Below, in pieces: positions 16,638 through 25,803 of a stretch of 64,000 nucleotides of DNA. Each line of letters starts with the position of its first letter. The first letter of the stretch is position 1. The stretch is from Pseudoalteromonas sp. A25 (GTDB lineage: Bacteria > Pseudomonadota > Gammaproteobacteria > Enterobacterales > Alteromonadaceae). The stretch covers positions 124,001 through 188,000 of the forward strand of contig NZ_AP021847.1 in assembly GCF_009176705.1 (NCBI RefSeq). Reading direction: 5' to 3'. Under the pieces are notes generated by a model. The model saw only the letters and a list, made by a program, of their open reading frames with translations, was not told the DNA's origin and ran no database searches. The position numbers were made by a program, and so were the translations under genes.

Positions 16638-19238
16638 ATGTTAAAAAAAACAATTCTTGCAACGCTGATCTCAGCGGCTTGCATACCCGCTCATGCTGAG
16701 CTCATTATTTCTGAATATGTAGAGGGCAGCAGTTACAACAAAGCTGTAGAGCTTTACAATACCTCCGGCCAGACGTTGAATTTGGCCGATTATGCGGTTA
16801 ATTTCTACTTCAATGGCAATACTGATGCTGGTCGTACTTTTACACTTGAAGGCAACCTTGAGCCCAAAGCTACATTCGTTATTGCGCATTCAAGCGCAAA
16901 TGAAACTTTGACGGCAAAAGCCCAGCTTTTATCCGGTGGTAGCTGGTTCAATGGTGACGATGCAGTCGCATTACTTAAAACAGGCACTATCATTGACAGC
17001 CTGGGCCAAATTGGTGTTGATCCCGGCTACAGCTGGGCCGATGACGAAGCCAATACCAAAGACAAAAGCTTAGTGCGAAAAGGGCAATTTGTGGTCGGTG
17101 ATACTAATGCTAGTGATGAATTTTTGCCATCAGCTCAGTGGATAGCAAACGCTAAAGACGACTTTTCTAACATCGGCAAGCACTCTGACGAACTACCACC
17201 AGAGCCAGCAGAGCTAGTGTGTGACACTAACAACGTCTTGATCAGCGAAGTACAAGGGTCAGGTAGTGCTAGCCCACTTGCAGGTCAAACGGTCGAAATA
17301 CAAGGTGTGGTTACTTCAGCTCTCCAAGGTGATGAGCAACTTAAAGGCTTTTTCTTACAAGAAGAACTGGCTGATCAAGATAGCGACCCCAATACGTCTG
17401 AAGGTATTTTTGTATATTTCAAAAACACCCAAGTGAGCAACGGTGATCGTGTTAAAGTCGCGGGCAAAGTTGAAGAAAAGTACGGCCAAACTCAGATTAG
17501 CGCAGTCAGTGCGGTTAAAGTATGCGGCACTTCTGCCTCTGTTTCTGCTACGACCATTTCATTGCCACTTGAAGCGGGTCTTGAGTCTGTTGAAGGTATG
17601 TTGGTTGAAATAAGCAACGACCTAGTTGTAAACGACACCTATGGCTTAAAACGCTACGGTGAAGTGCGCTTAGCTACTGAACGCCTCTATCAGTCGACAC
17701 AAATTGCCCTGCCAGGTGATGCAGCAAACGCTGTAGAGGCGCAAAATAAGCAAAAAGAAATATTGTTAGATGATGGCTCTTCAGCGCAAAACCCTGATGT
17801 GATCCCATACCCAAGTCCAGAACTTGATGCATACAATACGTTGCGTTTAGGTGACACAGTCACAGGTGTAAAAGGTGTATTAGGTTACGGTTATGGCCAA
17901 TATCGAGTTCACCCAACAGCACAACCTAACTTTATTGCAACTAACCCTCGCACAGAAGCGCCTGAAGTGACCGAGCGCGGCGACCTGCGCATCGTGAGTT
18001 TCAATGTATTGAACTATTTCAATGGTGACGGTCAAGGTGGCGGCTATCCGACCCCGCGTGGCGCAGATAAGAGCGAAGAGTTCGAACGTCAAAAAGCAAA
18101 AACAGTTGCGGCTATGCTTAAGCTAGATGCTGACTTATTCGGTATTTTAGAGATGGAAAACGATGGCTTTGACGAGTTAAGTGCATTGGCCGATCTAACT
18201 GCGGCTCTAAATGCACAAGACGCGCAAAACACTTATGCCTTTGTAAACTTAGGAACTGAAAAGGTCGGTGGTGATGCTATCATGTCTGCGATTATTTATC
18301 GCAGCAACAAGGTTAAAGAAGTGGGCACAGCCGCGTTCACTGAAACCGTACCATTTGACTACGGTAACCGCCCACCAGTGATGCAAGCTTTTACAGATCT
18401 ACAAAGCGATGAAACTTTTAACTTAGTGGTAGCGCACCTGCGCTCTAAAGGAAGCTGTTCAAAAGCAGAAGGCCTAGATCAAGATCAAAACGACGGACAA
18501 GGGTGTTGGAACCAAACTCGTGTTAATGCCGTTAAAGCATTAACGAACTGGCTAGCAACCTCTCCTACAGGTCAAGATGATCCTGATACTATTATCCTAG
18601 GTGATATGAATGCCTACTCTCAAGAAGACCCGATTCGAACGTACGTAGAAGAAGGGTATCAAGATATCAAGAAGCAACTTCACCAAACTACCACTGATTA
18701 TTCGTATGTCTATCAAGGACGTATTGGTAGCCTCGATCATGCATTCGCAAGTTCATCTATGATGGAAAAAGTAGTTGATATCACTGATTGGCATATCAAT
18801 GCTGACGAGCCTGTTGCTCTTGATTACAACATGGAATACAAATCTGACAAGCACCTCACAAGCCTTTATGCAGACAATGCCTACCGCGCTTCAGATCATG
18901 ACCCTATTGTTATAGAGCTCAAGACAAAAGCTAAGCAAGAGGTCATTGAAGGTGAATTTACTAATCTAGCGGGTTGGTTTTGGTGGCAGCGCTTTTCAAT
19001 TGAGTTACCAGCGGGGTATAAAAACCTTGAGGTAAGCATTAGTGGCGAAGGCGAAGCTGACTTATACGTTCGTCATAACAAGAAAACACATTTCTTCAAG
19101 TACGACTGTCGTCCATACCTATGGGGCAGTGAAGAAAGCTGCTCTATTGAAGACCCGCAAGCGGGGACTTGGCACTTTGGAGTAAGAGGCATGTTCCCTT
19201 ACGCTAACGTAACCCTAAAATACAAAGCAACTAAGTAA
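16638..19238 (+). CDS. secreted multidomain endonuclease/exonuclease (ExeM/Xds type)
   Basis: Extracellular DNase of the kind that degrades biofilm DNA and scavenges phosphate in Shewanella (ExeM) and Vibrio (Xds). Order: signal peptide (1-20), lamin-tail domain (about 21-150, starting ELIISEYVEG), OB-fold nucleic-acid-binding region (about 200-330), and an endonuclease/exonuclease/phosphatase domain (about 450-760). The last has RIVSFNVLNYF, GILEMEND, ILGDMNAYSQ and the terminal SDHDPIVIEL that hold the metal and catalytic residues. A C-terminal PPC-type beta domain (about 775-866) follows. Length 866 fits the family. A strong hairpin follows at 19257. Confidence 0.92.
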   Translation: MLKKTILATLISAACIPAHAELIISEYVEGSSYNKAVELYNTSGQTLNLADYAVNFYFNGNTDAGRTFTLEGNLEPKATFVIAHSSANETLTAKAQLLSGGSWFNGDDAVALLKTGTIIDSLGQIGVDPGYSWADDEANTKDKSLVRKGQFVVGDTNASDEFLPSAQWIANAKDDFSNIGKHSDELPPEPAELVCDTNNVLISEVQGSGSASPLAGQTVEIQGVVTSALQGDEQLKGFFLQEELADQDSDPNTSEGIFVYFKNTQVSNGDRVKVAGKVEEKYGQTQISAVSAVKVCGTSASVSATTISLPLEAGLESVEGMLVEISNDLVVNDTYGLKRYGEVRLATERLYQSTQIALPGDAANAVEAQNKQKEILLDDGSSAQNPDVIPYPSPELDAYNTLRLGDTVTGVKGVLGYGYGQYRVHPTAQPNFIATNPRTEAPEVTERGDLRIVSFNVLNYFNGDGQGGGYPTPRGADKSEEFERQKAKTVAAMLKLDADLFGILEMENDGFDELSALADLTAALNAQDAQNTYAFVNLGTEKVGGDAIMSAIIYRSNKVKEVGTAAFTETVPFDYGNRPPVMQAFTDLQSDETFNLVVAHLRSKGSCSKAEGLDQDQNDGQGCWNQTRVNAVKALTNWLATSPTGQDDPDTIILGDMNAYSQEDPIRTYVEEGYQDIKKQLHQTTTDYSYVYQGRIGSLDHAFASSSMMEKVVDITDWHINADEPVALDYNMEYKSDKHLTSLYADNAYRASDHDPIVIELKTKAKQEVIEGEFTNLAGWFWWQRFSIELPAGYKNLEVSISGEGEADLYVRHNKKTHFFKYDCRPYLWGSEESCSIEDPQAGTWHFGVRGMFPYANVTLKYKATK

Positions 19239-19256
19239 TCTTTACTTAGCCCTTTT

Positions 19257-19292
19257 AACCACCCTTAGCATTGGGTAATGCTAAGGGTGGTT
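19257..19292 (+). terminator. hairpin after the nuclease gene
   Basis: A perfect 16-bp stem, 19257-19272 with 19277-19292, closes a GGGT loop. It is followed by GTGTTATT on the plus strand. The convergent gene ends at 19436, so it may serve both directions. Confidence 0.7.
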
Positions 19293-19435
19293 GTGTTATT
19301 CGCTATTATTGTTAAACACTTTTAGGCATGTTTAACGCCTTTATTAATAGGCTTATACAACGAGCTCGGGGCAATAACTGAGATAAATTTTGAGCTTACT
19401 CTACTAGATGAACACATCAACAGGTCAAGCGCCTC

Positions 19436-20230
19436 TTACGAATCAATTTTATAACTGATCTCCCCTTGCATGTAATCCACCGCCGAACCAATTAATATAA
19501 CGCGTTCATTTTTTACTTCACATAATAACGTGCCGCTTCGCTGTGATATTTGCGTGGCGCAAAGTTGCGTTTTACCCAGTTTCTTAGCCCAGTATGGTGC
19601 AAGTTCACAGTGTGCAGAACCTGTTACTGGGTCTTCATCAACATTGAGCTTTGGAAAAAAACAGCGACTTACAAAATCAACATTGTCACCTTGAGCTGTT
19701 ACAACCACGCCCCTTCTATCTAGCTTGCGCCACGTATCTAAGTCGGGTTTGAGCGCTCGCACTTGCTGTTCGTTTTGCAATACGATTACATAATCAAATG
19801 CGGCCAGTACTTGCACAGGCTCTAATTGTTTTAACCCGCCAAGCAAAGCGAGAGAAGCCGGGATCTCCTCCAATATCGATGCAGGAAAGTCCATGCTATA
19901 TCCTTGCGCAGTTTTAGTTACCTCCAAGGTGCCGCTGCGGGTTTGAAAAGAGATACTTTCATCCTCATAGCCAAGGTGCTCGTAGAGCACGTGCGCTGTT
20001 GCAAGGGTTGCATGGCCACATAAATCCACTTCATCTTTGGGGGTAAACCAACGCAGCTCAAACCCAATCTCAGCTTTGACAAAAAATGCAGTCTCAGACA
20101 AATTATTCTCTTGGGCGATGTTTTGCAGCAATGCATCATCTAACCATGCATCAAGGGGAACCACGGCCGCGGGATTGCCAGTAAAAAGGTCATTGGCGAA
20201 AGCATCAACTTGATAAATACGTAATTTCAT
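19436..20230 (-). CDS. PhzF-family isomerase
   Basis: PhzF-fold proteins are diaminopimelate-epimerase-like isomerases. PhzF itself makes phenazine precursors, but most relatives have unknown substrates. Visible are the N-terminal YQVDAFANDLFTGNPAAVV, the catalytic Glu in ENNLSETAFF (near residue 46), TPKDEVDLCGHATLATAHV and the C-terminal DEDPVTGSAHCELAPYW. The 264 residues match the family. No phenazine genes are nearby, so a phenazine role is not supported. Confidence 0.92.
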   Translation of the reverse strand: MKLRIYQVDAFANDLFTGNPAAVVPLDAWLDDALLQNIAQENNLSETAFFVKAEIGFELRWFTPKDEVDLCGHATLATAHVLYEHLGYEDESISFQTRSGTLEVTKTAQGYSMDFPASILEEIPASLALLGGLKQLEPVQVLAAFDYVIVLQNEQQVRALKPDLDTWRKLDRRGVVVTAQGDNVDFVSRCFFPKLNVDEDPVTGSAHCELAPYWAKKLGKTQLCATQISQRSGTLLCEVKNERVILIGSAVDYMQGEISYKIDS

Positions 20231-20719
20231 AGCACGTCCTGAGCTGTAGTTTTAGTGGGTATATGAGTGATATTTAGCACGACTGATTGTATTTTAATTT
20301 ACAACCTAGATTAACTATAAATCAATCAATTATTTATTGTTTGCTAAACCCATAATAAACTAGCTTTAAATTCAAACCAATGGAGAAATGCTACTTCCAC
20401 CCAGCAGATAGCATACCACCAAAATATATTCGAATAATGCTCAGGGAGCTTACTAATTTACTATTACTTTTTTAACTCAAGATTGCAGTAAACATGATGT
20501 CATCGTATGCCTGATAACAGCACTTTAAAATGCTCAATACTACAATATGCAACCGCAAGCTTTTCCATCAAGGCTATATTTGGATTGCTATTTTTGGGAA
20601 ACACCATGGCAATGAAGGGAGACAGGCTAACTATCGCGTTCGTGCTGGCGCAAATAAATGAATAAGCATTGGGTTTGCAACAAACTTATATGCAAACCCC
20701 CAATGTTTTTTCGATAAAA
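20231..20719. other. intergenic region between phzF-like and rhlE genes
   Basis: No credible gene in 489 bp. An imperfect hairpin CATTGGGTTTGCA/TGCAAACCC-cc-AATG (20667-20705) is followed on the plus strand by six T residues (20706-20711). It lies 9 bases beyond the rhlE stop and can end that minus-strand transcript, but the T-run is on the plus side. Confidence 0.45.
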
Positions 20720-22018
20720 TTATTTATCCAAGCCTAACTTTTTACCCTTGGTCTGCTTGCGTACATTTGCAATACGCGCACGGTTTTTAGCTCTTGCCTC
20801 ACCGCTTGCTTGATTACTTGGGCGATTGCTTCTAGGCTGGCGACGTTGATGTGCTGGCTTTTTAGTCAGCTTTTTAATCAACGACTCTCGGTTGCTTACT
20901 TCGTAGCCTGGCAGATAGTAGCGTTTAATTTGCTGCTCAATAAGCTGTTCGATATGTACTAAGACTTGCTCTTCTTCTCGCGATACAAATGATATAGCCT
21001 GGCCTTGATTTCCTGCACGGCCAGTGCGGCCAATACGATGCACATAATCTTCAGCTAGATATGGCAAATCAAAGTTCACTACGCGTGGTAAGCCTTCAAT
21101 ATCAATACCTCGCGCAGCTACTTCTGTAGCTACCAAAACACGATATTTGCCTTCTTTAAATTCTCTTAATGCTCTGCGACGGGCGCCTTGTTTTTTGTCA
21201 CCATGGCAAACGATAGCTGCAATACCATCAAGGTTTAGCTCTTCCACCAGCTCATCCGCTACATCTTTCATGTTGACGAAAACCAGCACTTGCTGCCAGT
21301 TTTTCTTACCTATTAACTCTGATAGTAACTCTGTTTTTCGGCTTTGCTCTACTGGATAAACTACGTGGCGTACTGTTTCTGCGGTGGTGTTCTCTGGCGT
21401 AACTTGTACATATTTAGGGTGACGCAACACCTGCGATGCGAACTGCTTCATTGCACTTGGGAAAGTCGCAGAGAATAAGAGTAACTGCCTATTTTCATCA
21501 ACTAGACTTATTACTTGCTGCATATCTGTGATAAAGCCCATATCTAACATTCGGTCAGCTTCATCTAAAACCAGATGCGTTACTTTAGCTAAACTCAAAT
21601 TACCTAAACGGATCTGATCTAGTAAACGTCCAGGTGTGGCAACAACAATATCAGCCCCTTTTGCCAAAAGTTGTGCTTGTCCTTCTGGACTAACGCCACC
21701 AAATAACGCAACAGTTTTAAGATCAGTATATTTACAAAATGATGCGCAGTTTGACGCTATTTGCTCTGCCAGCTCCCTTGTTGGCGCAACAATAAGTGCG
21801 CGGGGTTGTTCACATGCATTATCATCCAATAACTTTTGAATAATAGGTAATGCAAATGCACCTGTTTTACCAGTACCAGTTTGAGCTGTAGCCAGCACAT
21901 CATGACCTTTGCGTACAACAGGGATAGCAGCTTGTTGTATTGGAGTTAGGGTGTGGAAATTTAGTTCGTCTAATGCTTGTAACAGCAAAGGTGAAAAGCT
22001 AAAAGATTTAAAATTCAT
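20720..22018 (-). CDS. rhlE: DEAD-box ATP-dependent RNA helicase, RhlE type
   Basis: RNA helicase acting in ribosome assembly and RNA turnover. Conserved motifs in order: Q motif (FHTLTPIQQAAIP, residues 21-33), Walker A AQTGTGKT (45-52), APTRELAEQI, TPGRLLD, VLDEADRMLDMGF with DEAD at 152-155, SAT (183-185), VLVATEVAARGIDI and HRIGRTGRAG. The tail after about residue 375 is basic and low in complexity (Arg, Lys, Gln, Asn rich), as in RhlE-group helicases. The 432 residues are typical. The exact paralogue (rhlE versus related helicases) is inferred from the motifs and tail. Confidence 0.9.
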   Translation of the reverse strand: MNFKSFSFSPLLLQALDELNFHTLTPIQQAAIPVVRKGHDVLATAQTGTGKTGAFALPIIQKLLDDNACEQPRALIVAPTRELAEQIASNCASFCKYTDLKTVALFGGVSPEGQAQLLAKGADIVVATPGRLLDQIRLGNLSLAKVTHLVLDEADRMLDMGFITDMQQVISLVDENRQLLLFSATFPSAMKQFASQVLRHPKYVQVTPENTTAETVRHVVYPVEQSRKTELLSELIGKKNWQQVLVFVNMKDVADELVEELNLDGIAAIVCHGDKKQGARRRALREFKEGKYRVLVATEVAARGIDIEGLPRVVNFDLPYLAEDYVHRIGRTGRAGNQGQAISFVSREEEQVLVHIEQLIEQQIKRYYLPGYEVSNRESLIKKLTKKPAHQRRQPRSNRPSNQASGEARAKNRARIANVRKQTKGKKLGLDK

Positions 22019-22076
22019 GGTAAAAACCTGCGGCCAATACTTTAAGGGCCGCAGATTATACGTTATTTGTGCAAAC

Positions 22077-22991
22077 CTAACAAAGCTTTAATAATGTTTC
22101 ATCGATTGGTTTTGCTTTTCCACCCACGACATCAACTTCGTTAAGTTGGTTGATAAGCGCTATTCCTTGCTGTTGCTGAGTTTTATCAAGCGGAACATAT
22201 GGTAAGCGAAATACAGGTTTAACGGCACCCGTCATGATCAATGCCGTATTGATCGCGATTGGATTAGGTTCACAAAACAGCCATTGCATAAGCGGTGTTA
22301 GCTTTTGATTCAACTCTACATTTTCTTTATCCATCAACTGTCTAAATAAACCTGGGATTAAATTAGACGCCACAGATATAACACCATGCGATTGAAAGCG
22401 GTGACGACTGTCATGAGCTTCGTCATCGTTACCAGACCAACAAGCGATGCCTTGTGACTCGTAATGTGCAATGCGCTCGTTACCACCACATTCTTTTACA
22501 CCAATAAAGTTTGCATGCTTTGCTAGCGGCTCGATGATATCTGGAGTTAAATCTTGGCCAGTGCGCCCAGGTACATTGTATATAAACGCGGGGCCGATAT
22601 CTAAGACTCTCTCAAAGTGGGTCTTAACACCTTCGATAGAGGTTCGGCCATAATACGGGTTGATCTGCAATGCCGCATCCATACCTGACGCAAACCCATA
22701 CTCAGTTGCCTTAATCGCTTCGCGCGTATTGTTACTGCCCGTATTACCGACAATTATGAGTCTGTCTGAGAATTTATTAACACTGTGTGCAATCAGCATC
22801 AAATGTTCTTCCCAGTTCATTAGTTGGCCTTCACCTGTGGTGCCGCCAACAATAATACCGTCAACTCCCCCTGCTATCTGTGCATCGACTAACTTGTCAT
22901 ACATACTCAGATCAATTTCACCATTCATGGTGTAGGGTGTTTTTATCGCCGTAATTAGGCTCGCTTGTTTTATCGTTTGAATCGTTCGCAT
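22077..22991 (-). CDS. dapA: 4-hydroxy-tetrahydrodipicolinate synthase, plant-like DapA
   Basis: Lysine-pathway aldolase joining pyruvate and aspartate semialdehyde. Active-site residues are visible: K166 (GVKE) for the Schiff base, Y138 (IYNVPGRTG), T51-T52 (GGTTGEGQ), Y114 and R143. Several blocks (GGTTGEGQLMNWEEH, WSGNDDEAHDSR, SVASNLIPGL, EPNPIAINTAL, PVFRLPYVPL) resemble plant chloroplast enzymes far more than E. coli DapA. Length 304. It stands alone rather than beside bamC, so it may be a second dapA or a related aldolase. The stop is followed only 58 bp later by the rhlE start on the same strand. Confidence 0.85.
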   Translation of the reverse strand: MRTIQTIKQASLITAIKTPYTMNGEIDLSMYDKLVDAQIAGGVDGIIVGGTTGEGQLMNWEEHLMLIAHSVNKFSDRLIIVGNTGSNNTREAIKATEYGFASGMDAALQINPYYGRTSIEGVKTHFERVLDIGPAFIYNVPGRTGQDLTPDIIEPLAKHANFIGVKECGGNERIAHYESQGIACWSGNDDEAHDSRHRFQSHGVISVASNLIPGLFRQLMDKENVELNQKLTPLMQWLFCEPNPIAINTALIMTGAVKPVFRLPYVPLDKTQQQQGIALINQLNEVDVVGGKAKPIDETLLKLC

Positions 22992-23220
22992 AATGCTCTA
23001 ATTTTGCAGTTGTCGAATTTGCGCACTGTTTTACCATAAATAGCGTTATTATCCGAGGGTCAAAGCGTTAAATATTTGCAATATATACGTGAGTTGTTTA
23101 ATCACACATCAATTACGCAGCCTAAGCACAGCAATCAGCTACTTAAAAGCTTTTTTAACTTGAAAATGTCTCAAACATCAGTGAGAATGAAAACACTGTA
23201 TATTTATCCAGTTTCACTTT

Positions 23221-23874
23221 ATGAGCTTATTAAACCACTTAAACACCCATTTTTATCACACAGAAGAACTGTGCCAAGCGTTAAAGATTGATACGGAACA
23301 GCTATTCGAGTGGCAGCAGCAAGGGTTATTTCCAAAGCCAAGCTATAGTATTCAAAACCAAATAAAGTGCAGCTCGTTTTTAGGCCTGTATGAATGTGAA
23401 GAGTTTACTGACTATTACCCAAGGGGCTGCGCTCAGTGGGGTTTAGATTTAATAAAACACAAAGCGTCAAGCTCTTCACATGCTTATGAGCTTTTTTATC
23501 AGCAATATATATACAGCTTGAGTAAATGTCAGCAACAAGGATTTATATGCCAAAGTGAACGCTTTAGTGATGATTTGAGCGAGCAGATCCAAAATGCTTG
23601 GCAGCAATTTTTGTGTAGTAAATATGGTGCTATTAGCCAAAATGGTTTGATTGAAGAACTGGTGCAAATAGAGTTAGGGCGCGCCATTGTTGATGAAATA
23701 ACGGAAGAACGAACAGCATCTAGTATCAGCCCAGCACTGCGCCCACAGTTACTTCAAGCTATAAAGTTACTCAATCGCGCTTTTAGTCACCCAGCAAAGC
23801 ATGAACGTAACCTGTCATTGAGAGAGCGCTACATCGATGAGTTGATCTTAAAATATGATTTATCTATCAAGTGA
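23221..23874 (+). CDS. uncharacterised protein, possible DUF6058-like
   Basis: The 217-residue cytoplasmic protein has no signal or membrane segment. Its N-terminus (YHTEELCQALKIDTEQLFEW, then GLFPKPSYSI) resembles the MerR-like helix-turn-helix opening of the DUF6058 family, proteins sometimes annotated with natural-product biosynthesis. The rest is helical, with conserved-looking GCAQWGLDLI and ERNLSLRERYIDELI. I am unsure of the family. It has no clear ribosome site and stands alone between oppositely oriented genes, with no biosynthetic genes adjacent. Confidence 0.6.
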   Translation: MSLLNHLNTHFYHTEELCQALKIDTEQLFEWQQQGLFPKPSYSIQNQIKCSSFLGLYECEEFTDYYPRGCAQWGLDLIKHKASSSSHAYELFYQQYIYSLSKCQQQGFICQSERFSDDLSEQIQNAWQQFLCSKYGAISQNGLIEELVQIELGRAIVDEITEERTASSISPALRPQLLQAIKLLNRAFSHPAKHERNLSLRERYIDELILKYDLSIK

Positions 23875-23927
23875 CATTAGGGTATATCGCAAAGTATCTT
23901 TTGATAAGTGCGTGTTTAAGTACCCTG

Positions 23928-24716
23928 CTAATGCTTTTTATCGTTTTTTATGACCGATATGGTTCGCTTAATAAAGCGCCTTAGTGCTTTTTCTGTTAAA
24001 AATGGATCTTGTTTATCGTGATTGAATTTATCAATAAGCATTACTATTTGTGGGTCTTGCGAAATACTCGCAACGCTTGTACCTGCATCATAGAGTGTGT
24101 TTACCCTACTTATCCAGTCTAGCGTGTGTTGGCGAAACGCTTTTACTTGTTGCTTGCTCGCTACTTTTCCATGCCCTGGGACGATAACTGTTTGCTCATT
24201 GCCAATATTCAAGATTGTCTCGATTGCGGCATTAAAGCCCTTAACACCTCCTACATAAAATGTAGGGTGCCAACTCATATCAAGTACATCACCAACAAAA
24301 ACAACATTGCTTTGAGGAATAAAGTACACAAAGTCATCCGAACTATGTGAGTGCACTCTGTATACTCTGATGTCAGCAACTTCCTTATTTAGCTCAGCCC
24401 CATAGCCTGCGAAAAAGCGATTGCCGCCAGTATGATCCAAGTGCATGTGAGTATTAAAGACATGACGCACTGATCCCGAATCGTCATTTAAAGACTCAAT
24501 AGTATTAAGCAAGCCATGGAGTTGTTTATGGCCAGGCATAGGGTCTATCAATACTAACCCTTGAGAGGTGGATATCATGCCAATGTTGGTTGAATTATCG
24601 CTACTTTTTAGCAAAGTGACATGTTGTGTGAGATGCTGCGTTTTAATTGATTGTGTTGCATAAACCGTGTGAACGTTAGCTAGCACAACCAACAGTATTG
24701 AATAGCAGAGCTTCAT
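23928..24716 (-). CDS. secreted metallo-beta-lactamase-fold hydrolase
   Basis: Periplasmic zinc hydrolase of the MBL superfamily. The signal peptide is about residues 1-20 (ending VYA). Metal ligands: HMHLDH (H90, H92, D94, H95), VFVGDVLDMS (bridging Asp) and VPGHGKV. A further His-rich loop RVHSHSSDDF sits where substrate-side ligands vary. It resembles MBL proteins of the SoxH/quinoprotein-relay or B-class-like groups; true beta-lactamase activity cannot be inferred. 262 residues. The gene upstream (24838) has its own terminator between. Confidence 0.85.
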   Translation of the reverse strand: MKLCYSILLVVLANVHTVYATQSIKTQHLTQHVTLLKSSDNSTNIGMISTSQGLVLIDPMPGHKQLHGLLNTIESLNDDSGSVRHVFNTHMHLDHTGGNRFFAGYGAELNKEVADIRVYRVHSHSSDDFVYFIPQSNVVFVGDVLDMSWHPTFYVGGVKGFNAAIETILNIGNEQTVIVPGHGKVASKQQVKAFRQHTLDWISRVNTLYDAGTSVASISQDPQIVMLIDKFNHDKQDPFLTEKALRRFIKRTISVIKNDKKH

Positions 24717-24774
24717 AACACTTCCTTTTTCAATTGCTCAATGGCTTTAACCTTAGACAAAGGAAGTTGTTATT

Positions 24775-24815
24775 GCAAAACGGCAATTTTACTATATGTA
24801 AAACTGCCGTTTTGC
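24775..24815 (-). terminator. strong hairpin after the 87-residue protein gene
   Basis: An 18-bp stem with one mismatch, 24775-24792 against 24798-24815, closes a 5-nt loop. It lies 23 bases beyond the stop of the minus-strand gene at 24838 and contains an A/T-rich half on each arm. Confidence 0.6.
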
Positions 24816-24837
24816 GTTGTTTCAACCAATCATTGTA

Positions 24838-25101
24838 TTACTGACATTCTTGCTCAAAATGTGCGCGCATCACTTCAAACGCTTTTAACACATCTAATTG
24901 AGACTGGCATAATTCATCATACCAGTTATCAAACTTTTCATCGTCGTCTTGTTCACTGAGCGCTTGGTATTGCGCTAAGAGCTCTATAATATCGCTATGT
25001 GTACAAGCCAAACCATCAAGCTTTTCGTTTAATGATGAGTGATCTTTATTTTTCAATGTCGCAATGACGCTATTGTCTAGTTGTTGGTTTTGTTCCGTCA
25101 T
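24838..25101 (-). CDS. small acidic hypothetical protein
   Basis: 87 residues, strongly acidic and helical, without signal or membrane segment. I do not recognise it. The gene is credible because AAGGGAG lies 5 bp before the ATG and a strong hairpin follows the stop. The sequence has two Cys and a DDDEKFDNWYDELCQ stretch. Nothing in the context points to a function. Confidence 0.6.
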   Translation of the reverse strand: MTEQNQQLDNSVIATLKNKDHSSLNEKLDGLACTHSDIIELLAQYQALSEQDDDEKFDNWYDELCQSQLDVLKAFEVMRAHFEQECQ

Positions 25102-25267
25102 AGCGGCTCCCTTTTAAACATTACGCTTTATTATTTATATCAGGCTCGCAGCGAATAGCTAGCCCCATTCTAAACAGTTGCACAATATTCAAACGGATCT
25201 GCGCAAAAATTAATATGAGTGACTTTTATGCACATAAATAAAGGTCATAATGGGTACTTCACTGAGC

Positions 25268-25660
25268 TTAGTTACCAAATAAGAGATCCCAAATACTTGG
25301 CGGCTCGTGCAACTGATGATAGTGTTTTCTCAGTTCGTCAATTTCTTTTAGTTTAGTTTTTGCTGCAACTAAATGTCCCTGATTAACCAACATGATACTC
25401 TCATCTAAAACCGACGAGACTTTACTTAACCCTTTTTGAGACTCATCGTGCAACTCTGGGCTGAACTGATGCTGTTTACTAACATGTAAATGCTCTCTAA
25501 AAGAGTCTATCGCGGCTAGTAATTCTTGCTGCGACTCGCTCTGCATCGCTTGTTTATAGGCGTGCCCCATATTCTTCATCGTTACTTCAAGATCACTACT
25601 TTGCTTAGAAAAAGCAAACGAACTTAAACATAGTAGTGCTACATATAAATACTGATACAT
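25268..25660 (-). CDS. cybC: periplasmic cytochrome b562 family protein
   Basis: Small four-helix-bundle heme protein of the periplasm. A signal peptide (1-18, ending AFS) is followed by DLEVTMKNMGHAY and, near the end, ELRKHYHQLH. M28 and H115 align with the Met7/His102 axial heme ligands of E. coli cytochrome b562, and NQGHLVAAKTKLKEIDELR matches its fourth helix. No CxxCH is present, so the heme is b-type. The length is slightly above the E. coli precursor because of a C-terminal extension PPSIWDLLFGN. Electron partners are unknown. Confidence 0.85.
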   Translation of the reverse strand: MYQYLYVALLCLSSFAFSKQSSDLEVTMKNMGHAYKQAMQSESQQELLAAIDSFREHLHVSKQHQFSPELHDESQKGLSKVSSVLDESIMLVNQGHLVAAKTKLKEIDELRKHYHQLHEPPSIWDLLFGN

Positions 25661-25803
25661 ATCCCCTCCAACTATTTGACAGGCATTATAGTGATCTTTT
25701 GTACTTGAAAATAGTATTACTAAATTAGCGACTAGAGTTTGCCAGAGTAATTTTAGATTTTTGTGCCATAATAACTACTTAATACGAAAATAGGGGGTCT
25801 GCA

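Noticed and set aside
19436..20230. Phenazine biosynthesis locus
   Set aside because: Only a PhzF-fold gene is present; no other phz genes.
23928..24716. Beta-lactam resistance gene
   Set aside because: The fold and metal motif are general to the MBL superfamily and do not show lactamase specificity.
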